Source of the DNA: SCTD01 sp963781675
GTDB lineage: Bacteria > Actinomycetota > Actinomycetes > Mycobacteriales > SCTD01
Direction: 5' to 3'
Assembly: GCA_963781675.1 (NCBI GenBank)
Contig: CAWAGF010000006.1
Coordinates: 584,838-648,837 of the forward strand
DNA length: 64,000 nt
The translations under genes and the position numbers were made by a program. The stretch's first letter is position 1, and each line of letters begins with the position of its first letter. Shown one piece after another: positions 15,655 to 31,954 of the stretch. The notes below the pieces were generated by a model that saw nothing but the letters and a program-made list of their open reading frames with translations, did no database searches and was not told the DNA's origin.

Positions 15655-16044
15655 CTAGGTCGGCTTCCGGCGGTGCAGCCGTCGCAGCTGCTCCACCTCG
15701 ACCTCCGTCCGGGACGCCGCACCCGCTCCCGCCCGCCAGAAGCGGCGCCGCAGCGCCCCGTGCAGGCTGACGACGTCGCCGTCGGCCAGTCCTCGGGCCG
15801 TGCGACGCACCGGCGCCGCCCAGGCGACGCAGTCCAGCGTGTCCACGGTGGGGGCGCGGACTCCCGCGGGAGCGGCGCGCCGCGGCGCTGGCCGCTCGAC
15901 GACGAGGCGCCAGGTGACCAGCAGGTCACCGCTCGGGAGCTCCCGCTCCTCGGGCTCCCCGGAGACCCGTCCGACGAGGACGACCTCGTTGCGCGCCGTC
16001 GACGCCGGCTCCCCCAGCTCCACCTGTGCTGCTCGTGCTGCCAC
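15655..16044 (-). CDS. SSB-like OB-fold protein
   Basis: A 129-aa single-stranded-DNA-binding-like protein. The OB-fold entry is recognisable: ARNEVVLVGRVSGEPEEREL, SGDLLVTWRLVVER, TVDTLDCVAWAAPVRRTA and GDVVSLHGALRRRFWR. It lacks the acidic DDDIPF-type tail of the replicative Ssb and ends in a basic LRRLHRRKPT, so it is probably an auxiliary SSB paralog. The GTG at 16044 gives the shortest complete domain; an upstream GTG in another frame is rejected. The 118 bp before the next gene hold nothing obvious. Confidence 0.75.
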   Translation of the reverse strand: MAARAAQVELGEPASTARNEVVLVGRVSGEPEERELPSGDLLVTWRLVVERPAPRRAAPAGVRAPTVDTLDCVAWAAPVRRTARGLADGDVVSLHGALRRRFWRAGAGAASRTEVEVEQLRRLHRRKPT

Positions 16045-16162
16045 GTCACGCTCCCGTCCGGCCCCCCGCGGTCGGACGGCCGCTGACGACGATGCCGTCG
16101 GTGCCGTCCGAGGACCGGTCACGGCCGGCGGCTGTGGACGCAGGCCCGCCTGTGGACGGCGG

Positions 16163-18293
16163 CTACTCGAACAGCCGCAGGTCCCCGTCCTCGTCCGGCT
16201 CACCAGGAGGCGCCACGAAGCTCGGAACGGCCACCCCGCCCAGCGGCGGCGGGGACGCGACAGCCTCGGCTTCCAGGTCGGCCTCCGGGACGAAGGCCGC
16301 CTGCGGCACCCCGGAGCTCGCCGCTCCCGGTCCGTCCAGCTCGGGCACCGCGGTGGCGCCGGCATCGTCCGCCGTCTGACCCTCCGCCGGTGACCTGTGC
16401 TCGCCATCCCCGCCGGCCGGGGCGTCCGCGCCGGCCGGCTCCGGCGCGAACGGGACGACCCGGATGCTGCCGGCGAGCTCCGCCAGCTCGGCGTCGTCCG
16501 GCAGGCCGTCACGGTCCTCCAGGTCGTCCTCCGCCACCGGCTCCATGACGACGCCGTCCAGCTCGAGGAGCCGGTCGCCCGCGTCGGTCTCACCGTCCAC
16601 GTCCACCGCGGCCGCCTTTGCGAACCACTCCTGCGCCTGGTCGGTGCGGCCGGCCTCGAGCAGCGCGTCGGCGTAGGCGTACCAGAGCCGCGCAGCCCAC
16701 GGTCGCTTCTCCGTCGTGCGCCGGGCAGGGTCCTGCAGCGTGAGCACGGCCGCGTCTGCCTGGCCGAGGTCGCGGCGCGCCCCGGCCAGCACGATCACCA
16801 GCTCGACCCGCTGGTCTTGGCTGAGCTGCACGAGCTGCGGGTCGTCGCCGTACGCCAGCGCCCGCTCCGGGCGGCCCAGCGCGCGCTCGCAGTCGGCGAA
16901 GACGCCGAGGTGCTCCGGCCGACCGGTGATCCGCCGCGCAGCTCGGAGCTCGGACAGGGCCTCGGCCCACTCGCCCGCCGCGTACGCCGCCAGTCCGGCC
17001 GCCTCGCGCACGACCCCGACCCGACCCGCGAGCGCGCGAGCGGCACGGGCATGGGCCAGCGCCTGCTCCGGGTCGTCGTCGAGCAGCCGACCGGCCATCA
17101 CGAGGTGGCGGGCGGTGAGGTCAGCCGTGTCCTTGGACAGCGTGCGCAGCTCCCGACGCGCGTCGGCGTCGAGCATCCGCGGGTCCACGTCGTCGGGCAG
17201 GGCGACCCGCGTCGCCTTGCGCCGCTCCTCGCGACGCGGGTCGTACGCCCGCTGCGCGATCTCCTCGCGGCTGGCGCCACCCCGCGCCGGCGCGCTCCGG
17301 GCCGGGCTGCCCGCGCTGCGGCCGCTGTCGTACGAGCCCCGCCCGTCCTTGCGCTCGCCGCTCGGCCGACCGGTCGGCGCGGAGCGGGTGCTCGACGACG
17401 TTCCGCCGACACCCGTGGCCGCAGGACCACCAGCAGCTGACCGGTGGTAGCCACGAGCCTGCGCGGCCTCGTCCGCGCCGGTCTGCACCGGCGGACGCCC
17501 GCCACCGGAGGCTCGACCCGCCGTCGACGGGCGAGCCGCCCTGGGGGGACGCCCGGCCGGCGCACGTCCGGCCTCCGGGGCCCCGCCGCCGGCCGAGACG
17601 CGACCCCCGTTGGAGGGCCCGCCCACGAGCGGCGGACGGCCGGCACCCGCGGGTCGGCCGCCCACCACAGGCCGTCCCGCACCCGAGGGCCGGCCACCGC
17701 CGAGCGGACGAGCAGCGCCCGCGACTCCACCGGCGCCGGCGGCCCGCCGATCGCGACTCGCCGGCCCGCTCGCCGACGACGACCGGTCGGCCGGGCCCCC
17801 CGCGGAAGACCGCGTACCGCGGGCGCCTCCGCCGGCGCCACCTCCCCGCGCGTCACCTGCCGGTCCCGATGCCCGACCTGAGGCCACCGGCGGACGGGCC
17901 GGCCGGGCGGCCTGCACACCCCGAGCGCCACCGCCACCCCGCGGCGGAGCCCCCTGGCGATCTCCTCGACCTGCGACGGGGCGGGCCTGAGCGCCCCCGT
18001 CGCGATCGGCCGACGGCCCCGAACGGCCAAACGCTGACGAACCGCCAGTGCGGTCGCCTGTCCGCGCCCCCGTCGGTGGCCGGGCTCATGCCGTCCTCGC
18101 GCCGGAAGCGACGGTCCGCATCCGCAGCGCGGGCATCGCGGCCGGTGGCGCGCTCGCTCCCGCCCGCAGGCGGACGGCCGGCGCGAGCCAGCCGCGGGTC
18201 CTCCAGGCGCACCCCGTCGAGCGGCGGGGCGCCCCCGTCCCGCAGGCCCGCCTCGCGAACCGCCGTCGTCGTCGCGGGGTCCCGCCATGGCAT
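16163..18293 (-). CDS. TPR protein with long Gly/Pro/Arg-rich N terminus, one frameshift
   Basis: The C-terminal 320 residues are well folded: DPRMLDADARRELRTLSKD, then helical pairs such as AGEWAEALSELRAARRITG and AGRTDQAQEWFAKAAAVDV, ending in an acidic tail (EPDEDGDLRLFE). The N-terminal 380 residues are low-complexity Gly/Ala/Pro/Arg. The best start is ATG 18293 behind AGCAGGAGG (PWRDPATTTAVREAG...). Its frame must shift by one base at about 18050-18088 to join the main frame, which otherwise has no start before a stop at 18088. The total of 2131 bp is 3x710+1, so one inserted base explains it. Orthologs in other actinobacteria are basic, disordered TPR proteins of unknown role. Confidence 0.6.
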
Positions 18294-18326
18294 TGCCTCC
18301 TGCTGAAGAAAAGGGTCCAGAAATGC

Positions 18327-18361
18327 GACGAGGGCCAACCACAGTGTGGTTGACCCTCGTC
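18327..18361 (-). terminator. rRNA operon terminator
   Basis: A 15-nt inverted repeat (GACGAGGG-CCAACCA / TGGTTGA-CCCTCGTC, three-base loop) begins 10 bp after the 5S 3' end and is followed on the minus strand by GCATTTCT. It is a strong intrinsic terminator for the rrn operon and also isolates the downstream TPR gene. Confidence 0.85.
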
Positions 18362-18370
18362 TCAAAGTAT

Positions 18371-18489
18371 GTCCGGCGACGTCCTACTCTCCCACACAGT
18401 CCCCCGTGCAGTACCATCGGCGCTGAAAGGCTTAGCTTCCGGGTTCGGAATGGAGCCGGGCGTTTCCCTTTCGCCATGGTCGCCGTAAC
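18371..18489 (-). rRNA. rrf: 5S ribosomal RNA
   Basis: The minus strand reads TTACGGCGACCATGGCGAAA at the 5' end and ends GAGTAGGACGTCGCCGGAC, so the terminal helix pairs. CCGAACCCGGAAGCTAAGCC is the conserved loop. Ends are estimated to a few bases. Confidence 0.95.
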
Positions 18490-18604
18490 TCTATGGAGAT
18501 ATCGTGGTGCACCCGCCGGCCCCCGTGGTCGTGGGAGCTGGTGGTTCGGGTTCCCGACCGTATCTCGGGAACCGCACAGTGGACGCGTAGCATTTTGTGG
18601 TCAA

Positions 18605-23620
<5,016 letters not shown>

Positions 23621-23883
23621 AATGAATAGCGCCCCGAGGGCAGAGAGTCGCTGCCTCCCTGGAGGAGGTCAGCTGTTGTCCCGGCGATCAAGAGTCAACT
23701 AGCTTGTAGATAGTTGTCCATCTCTGCGCCAGATCCGGCCGAGCTGCAGCACGCCCTCGGAATGAGGACGCCTGTCGATCTCGTGCCGGACATATGGCAC
23801 TGACTTTCGGCACGCTGTTGAGTTCTCAAGGAACGGACGCTCACCGGTCCTGACCTCGCGGCCGTTCTCGGGGCAACTCGCCT

Positions 23884-23912
23884 AACCTACCTGCGGCCTT
23901 TCGCCGTGTCAA
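23884..23912 (-). promoter_or_regulatory. rrn promoter P2
   Basis: TTGACA (23912-23907), a 17-bp spacer and TAGGTT (23889-23884) on the minus strand form a near-consensus sigma-70/HrdB-type promoter about 265 bp before mature 16S. Confidence 0.75.
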
Positions 23913-24050
23913 ACCTGCTGGTCTGCCTCGACGCCCTGCTCGGCCCTCCCGCGGACACGGCGCTGCCGTGCTGATCCGTCGTGGAGGTGCCCGCGGACCG
24001 TCCTGCAGCGAGTCGAACCGCTGCTGTCCGGTGCTCCGGGGGCGAGGACG

Positions 24051-24080
24051 AAGTTAGCGAGCCCACGGCGCCGGAGTCAA
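24051..24080 (-). promoter_or_regulatory. rrn promoter P1
   Basis: TTGACT (24080-24075), an 18-bp spacer and TAACTT (24056-24051) form a second promoter. Its -35 lies only 18 bp beyond the end of tyrS, so rRNA transcription starts immediately after the synthetase gene. Confidence 0.65.
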
Positions 24081-24097
24081 ATGACCGGAGGCCCACG

Positions 24098-25468
24098 TCA
24101 ACGTGGCGAGCCGCACACCCGCCCCCGCGCGCGTCCGGCTGCGCAGCGGCAGCGACCTGCTGCTACTGCGGGCGCGCCGCGCTCGACGACCGCGACGGCC
24201 CGCTTGCCCCGGCGCAGCACGAGGAACCGGCCGTGCAGCCAGTCGCCCTCCTTCGGGAGCGCCGCCTCGTCGGTCAGCTTCCGTTGTTCAGGTAGGCGCC
24301 GCCGTCGCGCACCGCGCGGCGGGCCTCGGACTGCGAGATGCCGAGCGCGGCTGCCAGCAGGTCGACCAACGGGGGGGCCAGCCCCGAGACCGCGTGGACG
24401 GCGCCTCGGCCAGCGCTGCCGCCAGGGTCGGCTCGTCGAGCTCCTCGAGCGCTCCCCCGCCGAACAGGGCGGCGCTCGCGGCCTCGCACGCGTACGAGCT
24501 CCTCCGCGCCGTGCACGAGCGCGATGAGCACTCGGCGAGGCGGCGCTGGGCGGCCCGGGCCTGCGGGCGCTCGGCGGTCGCGCGTCCAGCTCCTCGACCT
24601 CCTCCCGCGGCACGAACGTGAGCAGGCGCAGGTAGGTGCCCGACGTCGCGGTCGTCGACGTTGAGCAGGAACTGGTACAGGGCGTACGGGGAGGTGCGCC
24701 GGGTCGAGCCAGACGTTGCCGCCGCCGGTGCTCTTGCCGATCTTGGCGCCGCTGGAGTCGGTGACGAGCGGCAGCGTCAGCGCGTGCACGGCGCGGTCGC
24801 CGCCCTCGACGCGGCGGATCAGGTCGAGGCCGGCGGTGATGTTGCCCCACTGGTCGTTGCCGCCGATCTGCAGGCGGCAGCCGTACCGGCGGTAGAGCTC
24901 GAGGTAGTCGTTGGACTGCAGCAGCTGGTAGCTGAACTCGGTGAAGGACAGCCCGCCGCCCTCGAGCCGGGCGCTGACCGACTCCTGGCGAGCATCTGGT
25001 TGACCGGGAAGTGCTGGCCGACGTCGCGCAGGAAGTCCAGCGCGCTCGATCGGCGCGGTCCACTCGAGGTTGTCGACCAGAACGGCGCCGCGCGGGCCGT
25101 CGAAGTCGAGGAAGCGCTCCATCTGGCGGCGGATCCGCTCGACCCGCTCGGCCACGACGTCGGGGGTCATCATCACGCGCTCGGAGGTGCGTCCGGTGGG
25201 GTCGCCGATGAAGCCGGTGGCGCCGCCGGCGAGCGCGATCGGCCGGTGCCCGGCCAGCTGGAAGCGGCGCAGCGCGAACAGCGGCACCAGGTTGCCGAGG
25301 TGCAGGCTGTCGGCGGTCGGGTCGAAGCCGCAGTAGAGGGTCAGCGGGCCCGGCGGCCAGGTCGCGGCGCAGCGCCGCGGGGTCGGTCGTCTGGGCGACG
25401 AGGCCGCGCCAGGTGAGGTCGTCGAGGACGGCGGCGCCGTCGGCGGGGGCGGGAGGTGCGTCGGTCAC
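24098..25468 (-). CDS. tyrS: Tyrosyl-tRNA synthetase, reading frame broken by about ten indels
   Basis: A class I synthetase charging tRNA-Tyr. Across the broken frames all family blocks are found in order: DSLHLGNLVPLFALRRFQLA (HIGH-like), GGATGFIGDPTGR, SYQLLQSNDYLELYRRYGC, LQIGGNDQWGNITAGLDLI, SGAKIGKSTGGGNVWLDP (KMSKS-like KIGKS) and a C-terminal S4-like SQSEARRAVRDGGAYLN. Breaks lie near 24288, 24394, 24483, 24526, 24587, 24640, 24690, 24990, 25043 and 25350. Several are +1 doublets of wobble bases (CCC+G, GGG+C, GTG+C); others look like lost bases in short runs. The true stop could be about 24160 or 24098. An essential gene cannot be this broken, so sequence error is most likely. Confidence 0.8.
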   Translation of the reverse strand: MTDAPPAPADGAAVLDDLTWRGLVAQTTDPAALRRDLAAGPADPLLRLRPDRRQPAPRQPGAAVRAAPLPAGRAPADRARRRRHRLHRRPHRTHLRARDDDPRRRGRAGRADPPPDGALPRLRRPARRRSGRQPRVDRADRARWTSCATSASTSRSTRCSPGVGQRPARGRRAVLHRVQLPAAAVQRLPRALPPVRLPPADRRQRPVGQHHRRPRPDPPRRGRRPRRARADAAARHRLQRRQDRQEHRRRQRLARPGAPPRTPCTSSCSTSTTATSGTYLRLLTFVPREEVEELDARPPSARRPGPPSAASPSAHRARARRGGARTRARPRAPPCSAGERSRSSTSRPWRQRWPRRRPRGLGAGPPVGRPAGSRARHLAVRGPPRGARRRRLPEQRKLTDEAALPKEGDWLHGRFLVLRRGKRAVAVVERGAPAVAAGRCRCAAGRARGRVCGSPR

Positions 25469-25518
25469 GCGGTGATCCTCCCGCACGGGCGCCGCGAGGA
25501 GCGGACGGCCCGCGGGCG

Positions 25519-26109
25519 TCAGGTGGGTCGGCGCCTCCGGGGTGCGGCGGGCCGGTAGGGCGAGACGGTGGGGTCGCCGTCGAGCCAGAACCGCCACGGG
25601 GTGGGCGCTCCGGCGCCGGCGACGCCCACGCGCGGCCCGACCTGCACCTGCGCGGGGTCGACCGGGTCCCCCGGCTCGAGGCGGAGCGGGGAGGCCGGGG
25701 CGAGCAGGTCGGTGCCGCCGAGCGCGCCGTCGACGCCGAGCGCCCTGGCGAGCCGGGCCGGCCCCCGGGCGAGGTCGCGGTCGGCGCACCGGGCCGGCGG
25801 GCGCGGGCGGCGTCGAGCCCGTCGACGACCTCGCCGGCCCGCAGCAGGACGGCGGACGCCGTGCCGTCCGGCCCGGTGACGACGTTCATGCACCAGTGCA
25901 TGCCGTAGGTGAAGTAGACGTAGGCGACCCGGCGCGGCCGAACATGACCTCGGTGCGCGGGGTCCGGCCGCGGAAGGCGTGCGAGCCGGGGTCGGCCTCC
26001 CCGGCGTACGCCTCGACCTCGGTGAGGCGCAGGACGACGTCGTCGTGCGACGAGCAGCGCGCCGAGCAGCGCGGGCGCGACCTGCTCGACCGGGCCGGTC
26101 GAGGTCCAC
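25519..26109 (-). CDS. mpg: AAG/MPG-type DNA-3-methyladenine glycosylase, frameshifted
   Basis: A monofunctional base-excision glycosylase of the mammalian-AAG type removing alkylated purines. Pieced across frames it reads DDVVLRLTEVEAYAGEADPG, SHAFRGRTPRTEVMFG, AYVYFTYGMHWCMNVVTGPD (the HWCMN signature), LLRAGEVVDGLDAA and DRDLARGPARLARALGVDG. The catalytic Glu lies in EVEAYAG. Breaks are near 26095, 26055, 25945 and 25800; the first and second are CCC+G and GTC+G, and the last is explained by two adjacent doublets (CCC+G, GTG+C). GTG 26109 starts 2 bp after the argH stop. Length 591 bp fits the family (about 195 aa). Confidence 0.75.
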   Translation of the reverse strand: MDLDRPGRAGRARAARRAARRTTTSSCASPRSRRTPGRPTPARTPSAAGPRAPRSCSAAPGRLRLLHLRHALVHERRHRAGRHGVRRPAAGRRGRRRARRRPRPPARCADRDLARGPARLARALGVDGALGGTDLLAPASPLRLEPGDPVDPAQVQVGPRVGVAGAGAPTPWRFWLDGDPTVSPYRPAAPRRRRPT

Positions 26110-26111
26110 GG

Positions 26112-27558
26112 TCAGTCGGCGGTGCCGGCCGCCCAGCGGCGCTGCGCGGCGACCTCGAGCGCCACGGCGTCGAGCTGCTCCTGCACGCGCACCGGCGCGG
26201 TGCCGCCGTGGCCGTCGCGCGCCGCGATGGCGCCGCGGACGTCCAGCACGGAGCGGACGTCGGGGGTCAGGTGCGGCGAGACGTGCGCGAGCTCGCTCGT
26301 CGCTGACCTCGTGCAGCTCCTTGCCGTTGACGGTGCACCAGACGACGAGGTGGCCCGACCGCCTCGTGCGCCTCGCGGAACGGCGACGCCGTTCTTGACG
26401 AGCAGCTCGGCGACGTCGGTGGCGAGCGCGAAGCCGGTCGGCGCGGAGGCCTCGAGCACGTCGGCGTGGACGCGTCATCGTCGCGATCATGCCGGCCATC
26501 GCGGGCAGCACGAGCAGCAGCGTCTCGACGGCGTCGAAGCAGGGCTCCTGCGCCTCCTGCATGTCGCGGTCGTAGGTGAGCGGCAGGCCCTTGAGCATCG
26601 CCAGCGAGCCGGTGACGTGGCCGATGAGCCGGCCGGCCTTGCCGCGGGCCAGCTCGGCGATGTCGGGGTTCTTCTTCTGCGGCATGATCGAGCGAGCCGG
26701 TCGAGAAGGCGTCGTCGAGCGTCACCCAGCCGAACTCCGTGGAGTTCCAGAGCACGACCTCCTCGCCCAGCCGCGACAGGTGCACGCCGAGCAGCGCGGC
26801 CGCGAAGAGGAACTCCGCGACGAAGTCGCGGTCGGACACGGCGTCCATCGAGTTCGGCGCGGCCGACGCCGAAGCCGAGCTCGGCGGCGGTCGCGATCGG
26901 GTCGAGCGGCAGCGACGAGCCGGCCAGCGCGCCGGAGCCGAGCGGGGACACCGACGGCCCGCAGGTCCCAGTCGCGCAGCCGGTCGACGTCGCGGGCGAA
27001 GGCCTGCACGTGCGCGAGCAGCTGGTGGCGCGAACAGCACCGGCTGGGCGTGCTGCAGGTGCGTCATGCCGGGCGCGGGGGTGTCGAGGTGCTGCGTCGG
27101 CCTGGTCGACCAGCGCCTGCTCGAGCTCGGCGAGCCGGTCGACGACCAGCCGCGCGTGGTCGCGCAGGTAGAGCCGCAGGTCGGTGGCGACCTGGTCGTT
27201 GCGGGAGCGGCCGGCGCGCAGCTTGCCGCCGAGGCGCGCCGAGCTTCTCGAGCAGGCCGCGCTCGAGCGCGGTGTGCACGTCCTCGTCCTCGACCCGCGG
27301 GCGGAAGGACCCGTCCGCGCACCTCGGCCGCGCAGCTCGTCGAGCGCGCCGAGCATCCGGCCGAGCTCGTCGTCGTCGAGCAGCCCGGCGCGGTGCAGCA
27401 CGCGGGCGTGCGCCTGGGAGGCGAGCAGGTCGTACGGCGCGAGCCGCCAGTCGAAGTGGACGCTGACCGACAGCCGCGGCGAGCGCCTCGGCGGGGCCGC
27501 CCTCGAAGCGGCCGCCCCACAGGGACGTGCGGTCGAGGAGGTGGCGGTCACCGGTCAG
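26112..27558 (-). CDS. argH: Argininosuccinate lyase, interrupted by thirteen +1 insertions
   Basis: The last step of arginine synthesis, releasing fumarate from argininosuccinate. Blocks in order are SLWGGRFEGGPAEALA, VSVHFDWRLAPYDLLASQAH, KLRAGRSRNDQVATDLRLYL, MTHLQHAQPVLF, AVSDRDFVAEFLFAAALLG, the fumarase signature MPQKKNPDIAELARGKAGR and VRSVLDVRGAIAARDGHGGT. Thirteen single-base insertions (near 26295, 26354, 26384, 26472, 26692, 26875, 26958, 27029, 27096, 27238, 27318, 27334 and 27479) break the frame. Starting from CTG 27558 and removing 13 bases leaves 478 codons, the normal size. GTG 27551 would be a canonical start but lies in the wrong frame. Interpreted as a functional gene with consensus errors. 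Confidence 0.82.
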
Positions 27559-27573
27559 TCTGCCCGGTGCCCG

Positions 27574-28793
<1,220 letters not shown>

Positions 28794-28797
<4 letters not shown>

Positions 28798-29313
28798 GGT
28801 GCTTCTCCTAGGGGTCGGCCCTCGGCCAGGCGCAGGAGGCGCTCGGCGAGGGCGGTGCACGCCGCGGTCGGCGGCGTGCGGGTGACGAGCAGGACGGTGT
28901 CGTCGCCGGCGACGGTGCCGGCGACCTCGGGCAGCCCCGCGCGGTCGAGCGCGGAGCCGAGCAGGTGGGCGCCGCCGGGGGGCGTGCGCAGGACGACGGT
29001 GCCGCCGGTCGCCTCGGCCGACACGAGCAGCTCCTCGAGCAGCCGGCCGAGCCGGGCGTCGACGGCCTCGGCGGTGCCGCCCCGCGGGGGCGTTCTCCTC
29101 GGGCACGACGTACGCCATGCCGCGGCTGGTGCGGGTCTTCACCGCGCCGAGCTCGTCGAGGTCGCGGCTCACGGTGGCCTGCGTGACCGCGACGCCGTCG
29201 GCAGCCAGCAGCCGGCCGAGCTCGGTCTGGCTGGCGATGGCGCTGCCCTCGAGCAGCTCGACGATGCGGGCCTGGCGCGCGGCCTTGGTGAGGGGGGCGA
29301 GGGAGGTGGTCAT
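28794..29313 (-). CDS. argR: Arginine repressor ArgR, one frameshift
   Basis: A hexameric repressor/activator of arginine genes with arginine as corepressor. The N-terminal winged helix reads TKAARQARIVELLEGSAIAS, then VTQATVSRDLDELGAVKTRT; the C-terminal arginine-binding domain has GGAHLLGSALDRAGLPEVAG and TVAGDDTVLLVTR (the GD pair that contacts arginine). The frame breaks at about 29088 (CCC+G in NAPRGG); removing one base gives 173 codons. Its likely target is the ARG box before argC. ATG 29313 is preceded by GGGAGG at 2-8 bp. Confidence 0.87.
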
Positions 29314-29452
29314 GCGCAGTCCTCGGCGCATGCGGCCTGGCGGGGGCGCGCGAGGTGCTGGGGTGCGGCCGTCCCGGCACCTGCGTGGACTGCTGCCGCT
29401 CCCGGGAGCACGGGTGCCGTCCGGGCACGCGCGGGCAGGGAGCGGCGCTGCA

Positions 29453-29824
29453 TCAGGCTCCCGGTCCGACGACGTCGCCGACGCGCGCGAGCAGCTCGCC
29501 GACGGCGAACGGCTTGAGGAACACGTTGTCGTCGCCCAGCAGCGAGCGCATGCCGGGGACGGCGTCGACCTTGCCGGTGACGACGATGACCGGGATGTCG
29601 GCCAGCTCGGGGTCGTCGCGCATCTCCTCGAGGACGCGCACGCCACCGAGGTCCGGCATCATCAGGTCGAGCAGCACGAGCGCGGGCGGCGACGACGTCG
29701 CCTTGACCAGGCCGGCCAGGCCGTCGGACGCGGTCACCACGTCGTAGCCCTCTGCCGAGAGCAGCGTCTGCAGCAGACCGCGCACGCTGGGGTCGTCCTC
29801 GACCACGAGGATCTTCACGCTCAC
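29453..29824 (-). CDS. Single-domain (REC-only) response regulator
   Basis: A 123-aa CheY-like receiver with no output domain. The acidic pocket ILVVEDDPSVRGLL, the phospho-acceptor VLLDLMMPDLGGVRVLEE (Asp near residue 54), the conserved VTGKVDAVPG (Thr) and FLKPFAVGELLARV (Lys) are all present, so it should be phosphorylatable. It lies between argD and argR (17 bp after argD) and no kinase is adjacent; the nearest is the PAS kinase at 38.4-39.5 kb. The GTG at 29824 has GGGAG 7 bp upstream. The 139 bp between it and argR hold no gene. Confidence 0.85.
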   Translation of the reverse strand: MSVKILVVEDDPSVRGLLQTLLSAEGYDVVTASDGLAGLVKATSSPPALVLLDLMMPDLGGVRVLEEMRDDPELADIPVIVVTGKVDAVPGMRSLLGDDNVFLKPFAVGELLARVGDVVGPGA

Positions 29825-29840
29825 TTGGCCACTCCCGAGG

Positions 29841-31039
<1,199 letters not shown>

Positions 31040-31043
<4 letters not shown>

Positions 31044-31954
31044 GAGGGCACGACCATCGTGCCGACGCCCTCGTCGGTGAACAGCTCCAGCAGCAGGCTG
31101 TGCGCGACGCGGCCGTCGAGCACGTGCGCCCGCGGGACACCGCCCCGCACGGCCTTCAGGCAGGCCTCCATCTTCGGGACCATGCCGCTCGACAGCGTCG
31201 GCAACAGGGCCGCCAGCTCGTCGGCCTTGATCTCGCTGATGACCTCTGCCCCCTCGGCTCCACCTCCGGCGGACGGCGTGTCCGGCCAGTTGGCGTACAG
31301 CCCCTCGACGTCGGTGAGCACGACGAGCTTCTCGGCCTGCATCGCGACAGCGAGCGCGGCCGCGGCGGTGTCGGCGTTGACGTTGTAGAGCTCGCCGTCC
31401 AGGCCGCGCGCGACGGTCGCGACGACCGGCACCTTCGCCTCGTCGAGCAGCGCGTGCAGGATCTGCGGCTGCACGTCGACGACCTCGCCGACGTTGCCCA
31501 CGTCGACCGGCTCCCCGTCGACCACGGCGTCGCGGCGCTCGGCGGTCAGCAGCTGCGCGTCCTCGCCGGACAGGCCGACGGCGAACGGGCCGTGCGCGTT
31601 GACGAGGCTGACGACGTCGCTGTTCACCTGGCCGACGAGCACCATGCGGACGACCTCCATGGTCTCCGGCGTCGTCACGCGCAGGCCGCCGCGGAACTGG
31701 CTCGCGAGGCCGAGCCGGTCGAGGTGGGCGGTGATCTGCGGACCGCCGCCGTGCACGACGACGACGCGGACACCGGCGTAGCGCAGGAAGACGACGTCCT
31801 CCGCGAAGGCGCGCTGCAGCTCGGGGCTGGTCATCGCGCCGCCGCCGTACTTCACGACGATGGTCCTGCCGCTGAAGGACTTCAGCCACGGCAGCGCCTC
31901 GACGAGCGCGGCCGCCTTGGGCAGCGCGACGTGGCCGCGCGCGGTGCTGGTCAC
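31040..31954 (-). CDS. argB: Acetylglutamate kinase
   Basis: An amino-acid kinase of 304 aa phosphorylating N-acetylglutamate. TIVVKYGGGAMTSPELQRAF and VVVVHGGGPQITAHLDRLGL form the ATP/substrate loops, and YNVNADTAAAALAVAMQAEK carries the catalytic Asp region. The N-terminal helix (LVEALPWLKSFSGR) required for arginine-inhibited hexameric enzymes is present, suggesting feedback inhibition by arginine. Coupled by GTGA overlaps on both sides. Confidence 0.93.

Larger units (their letters stand above)
23621..24097 (-). promoter_or_regulatory. rRNA operon leader region
   Basis: This 477-bp gene-free stretch carries the rrn promoters at its upstream end. Around 23813-23840 it holds TTGAGAACTCAACAGCGTG, a boxA-type antitermination/16S processing sequence typical of actinobacterial leaders. 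No open reading frame in it looks coding. Confidence 0.75.

Noticed and set aside
18086..18480. Second gene in the +1 frame starting at ATG 18288 (AGPRDDDGG...)
   Set aside because: It is out of frame with the TPR protein, becomes Arg/Pro noise quickly, and ATG 18293 has the better ribosome-binding-site spacing.
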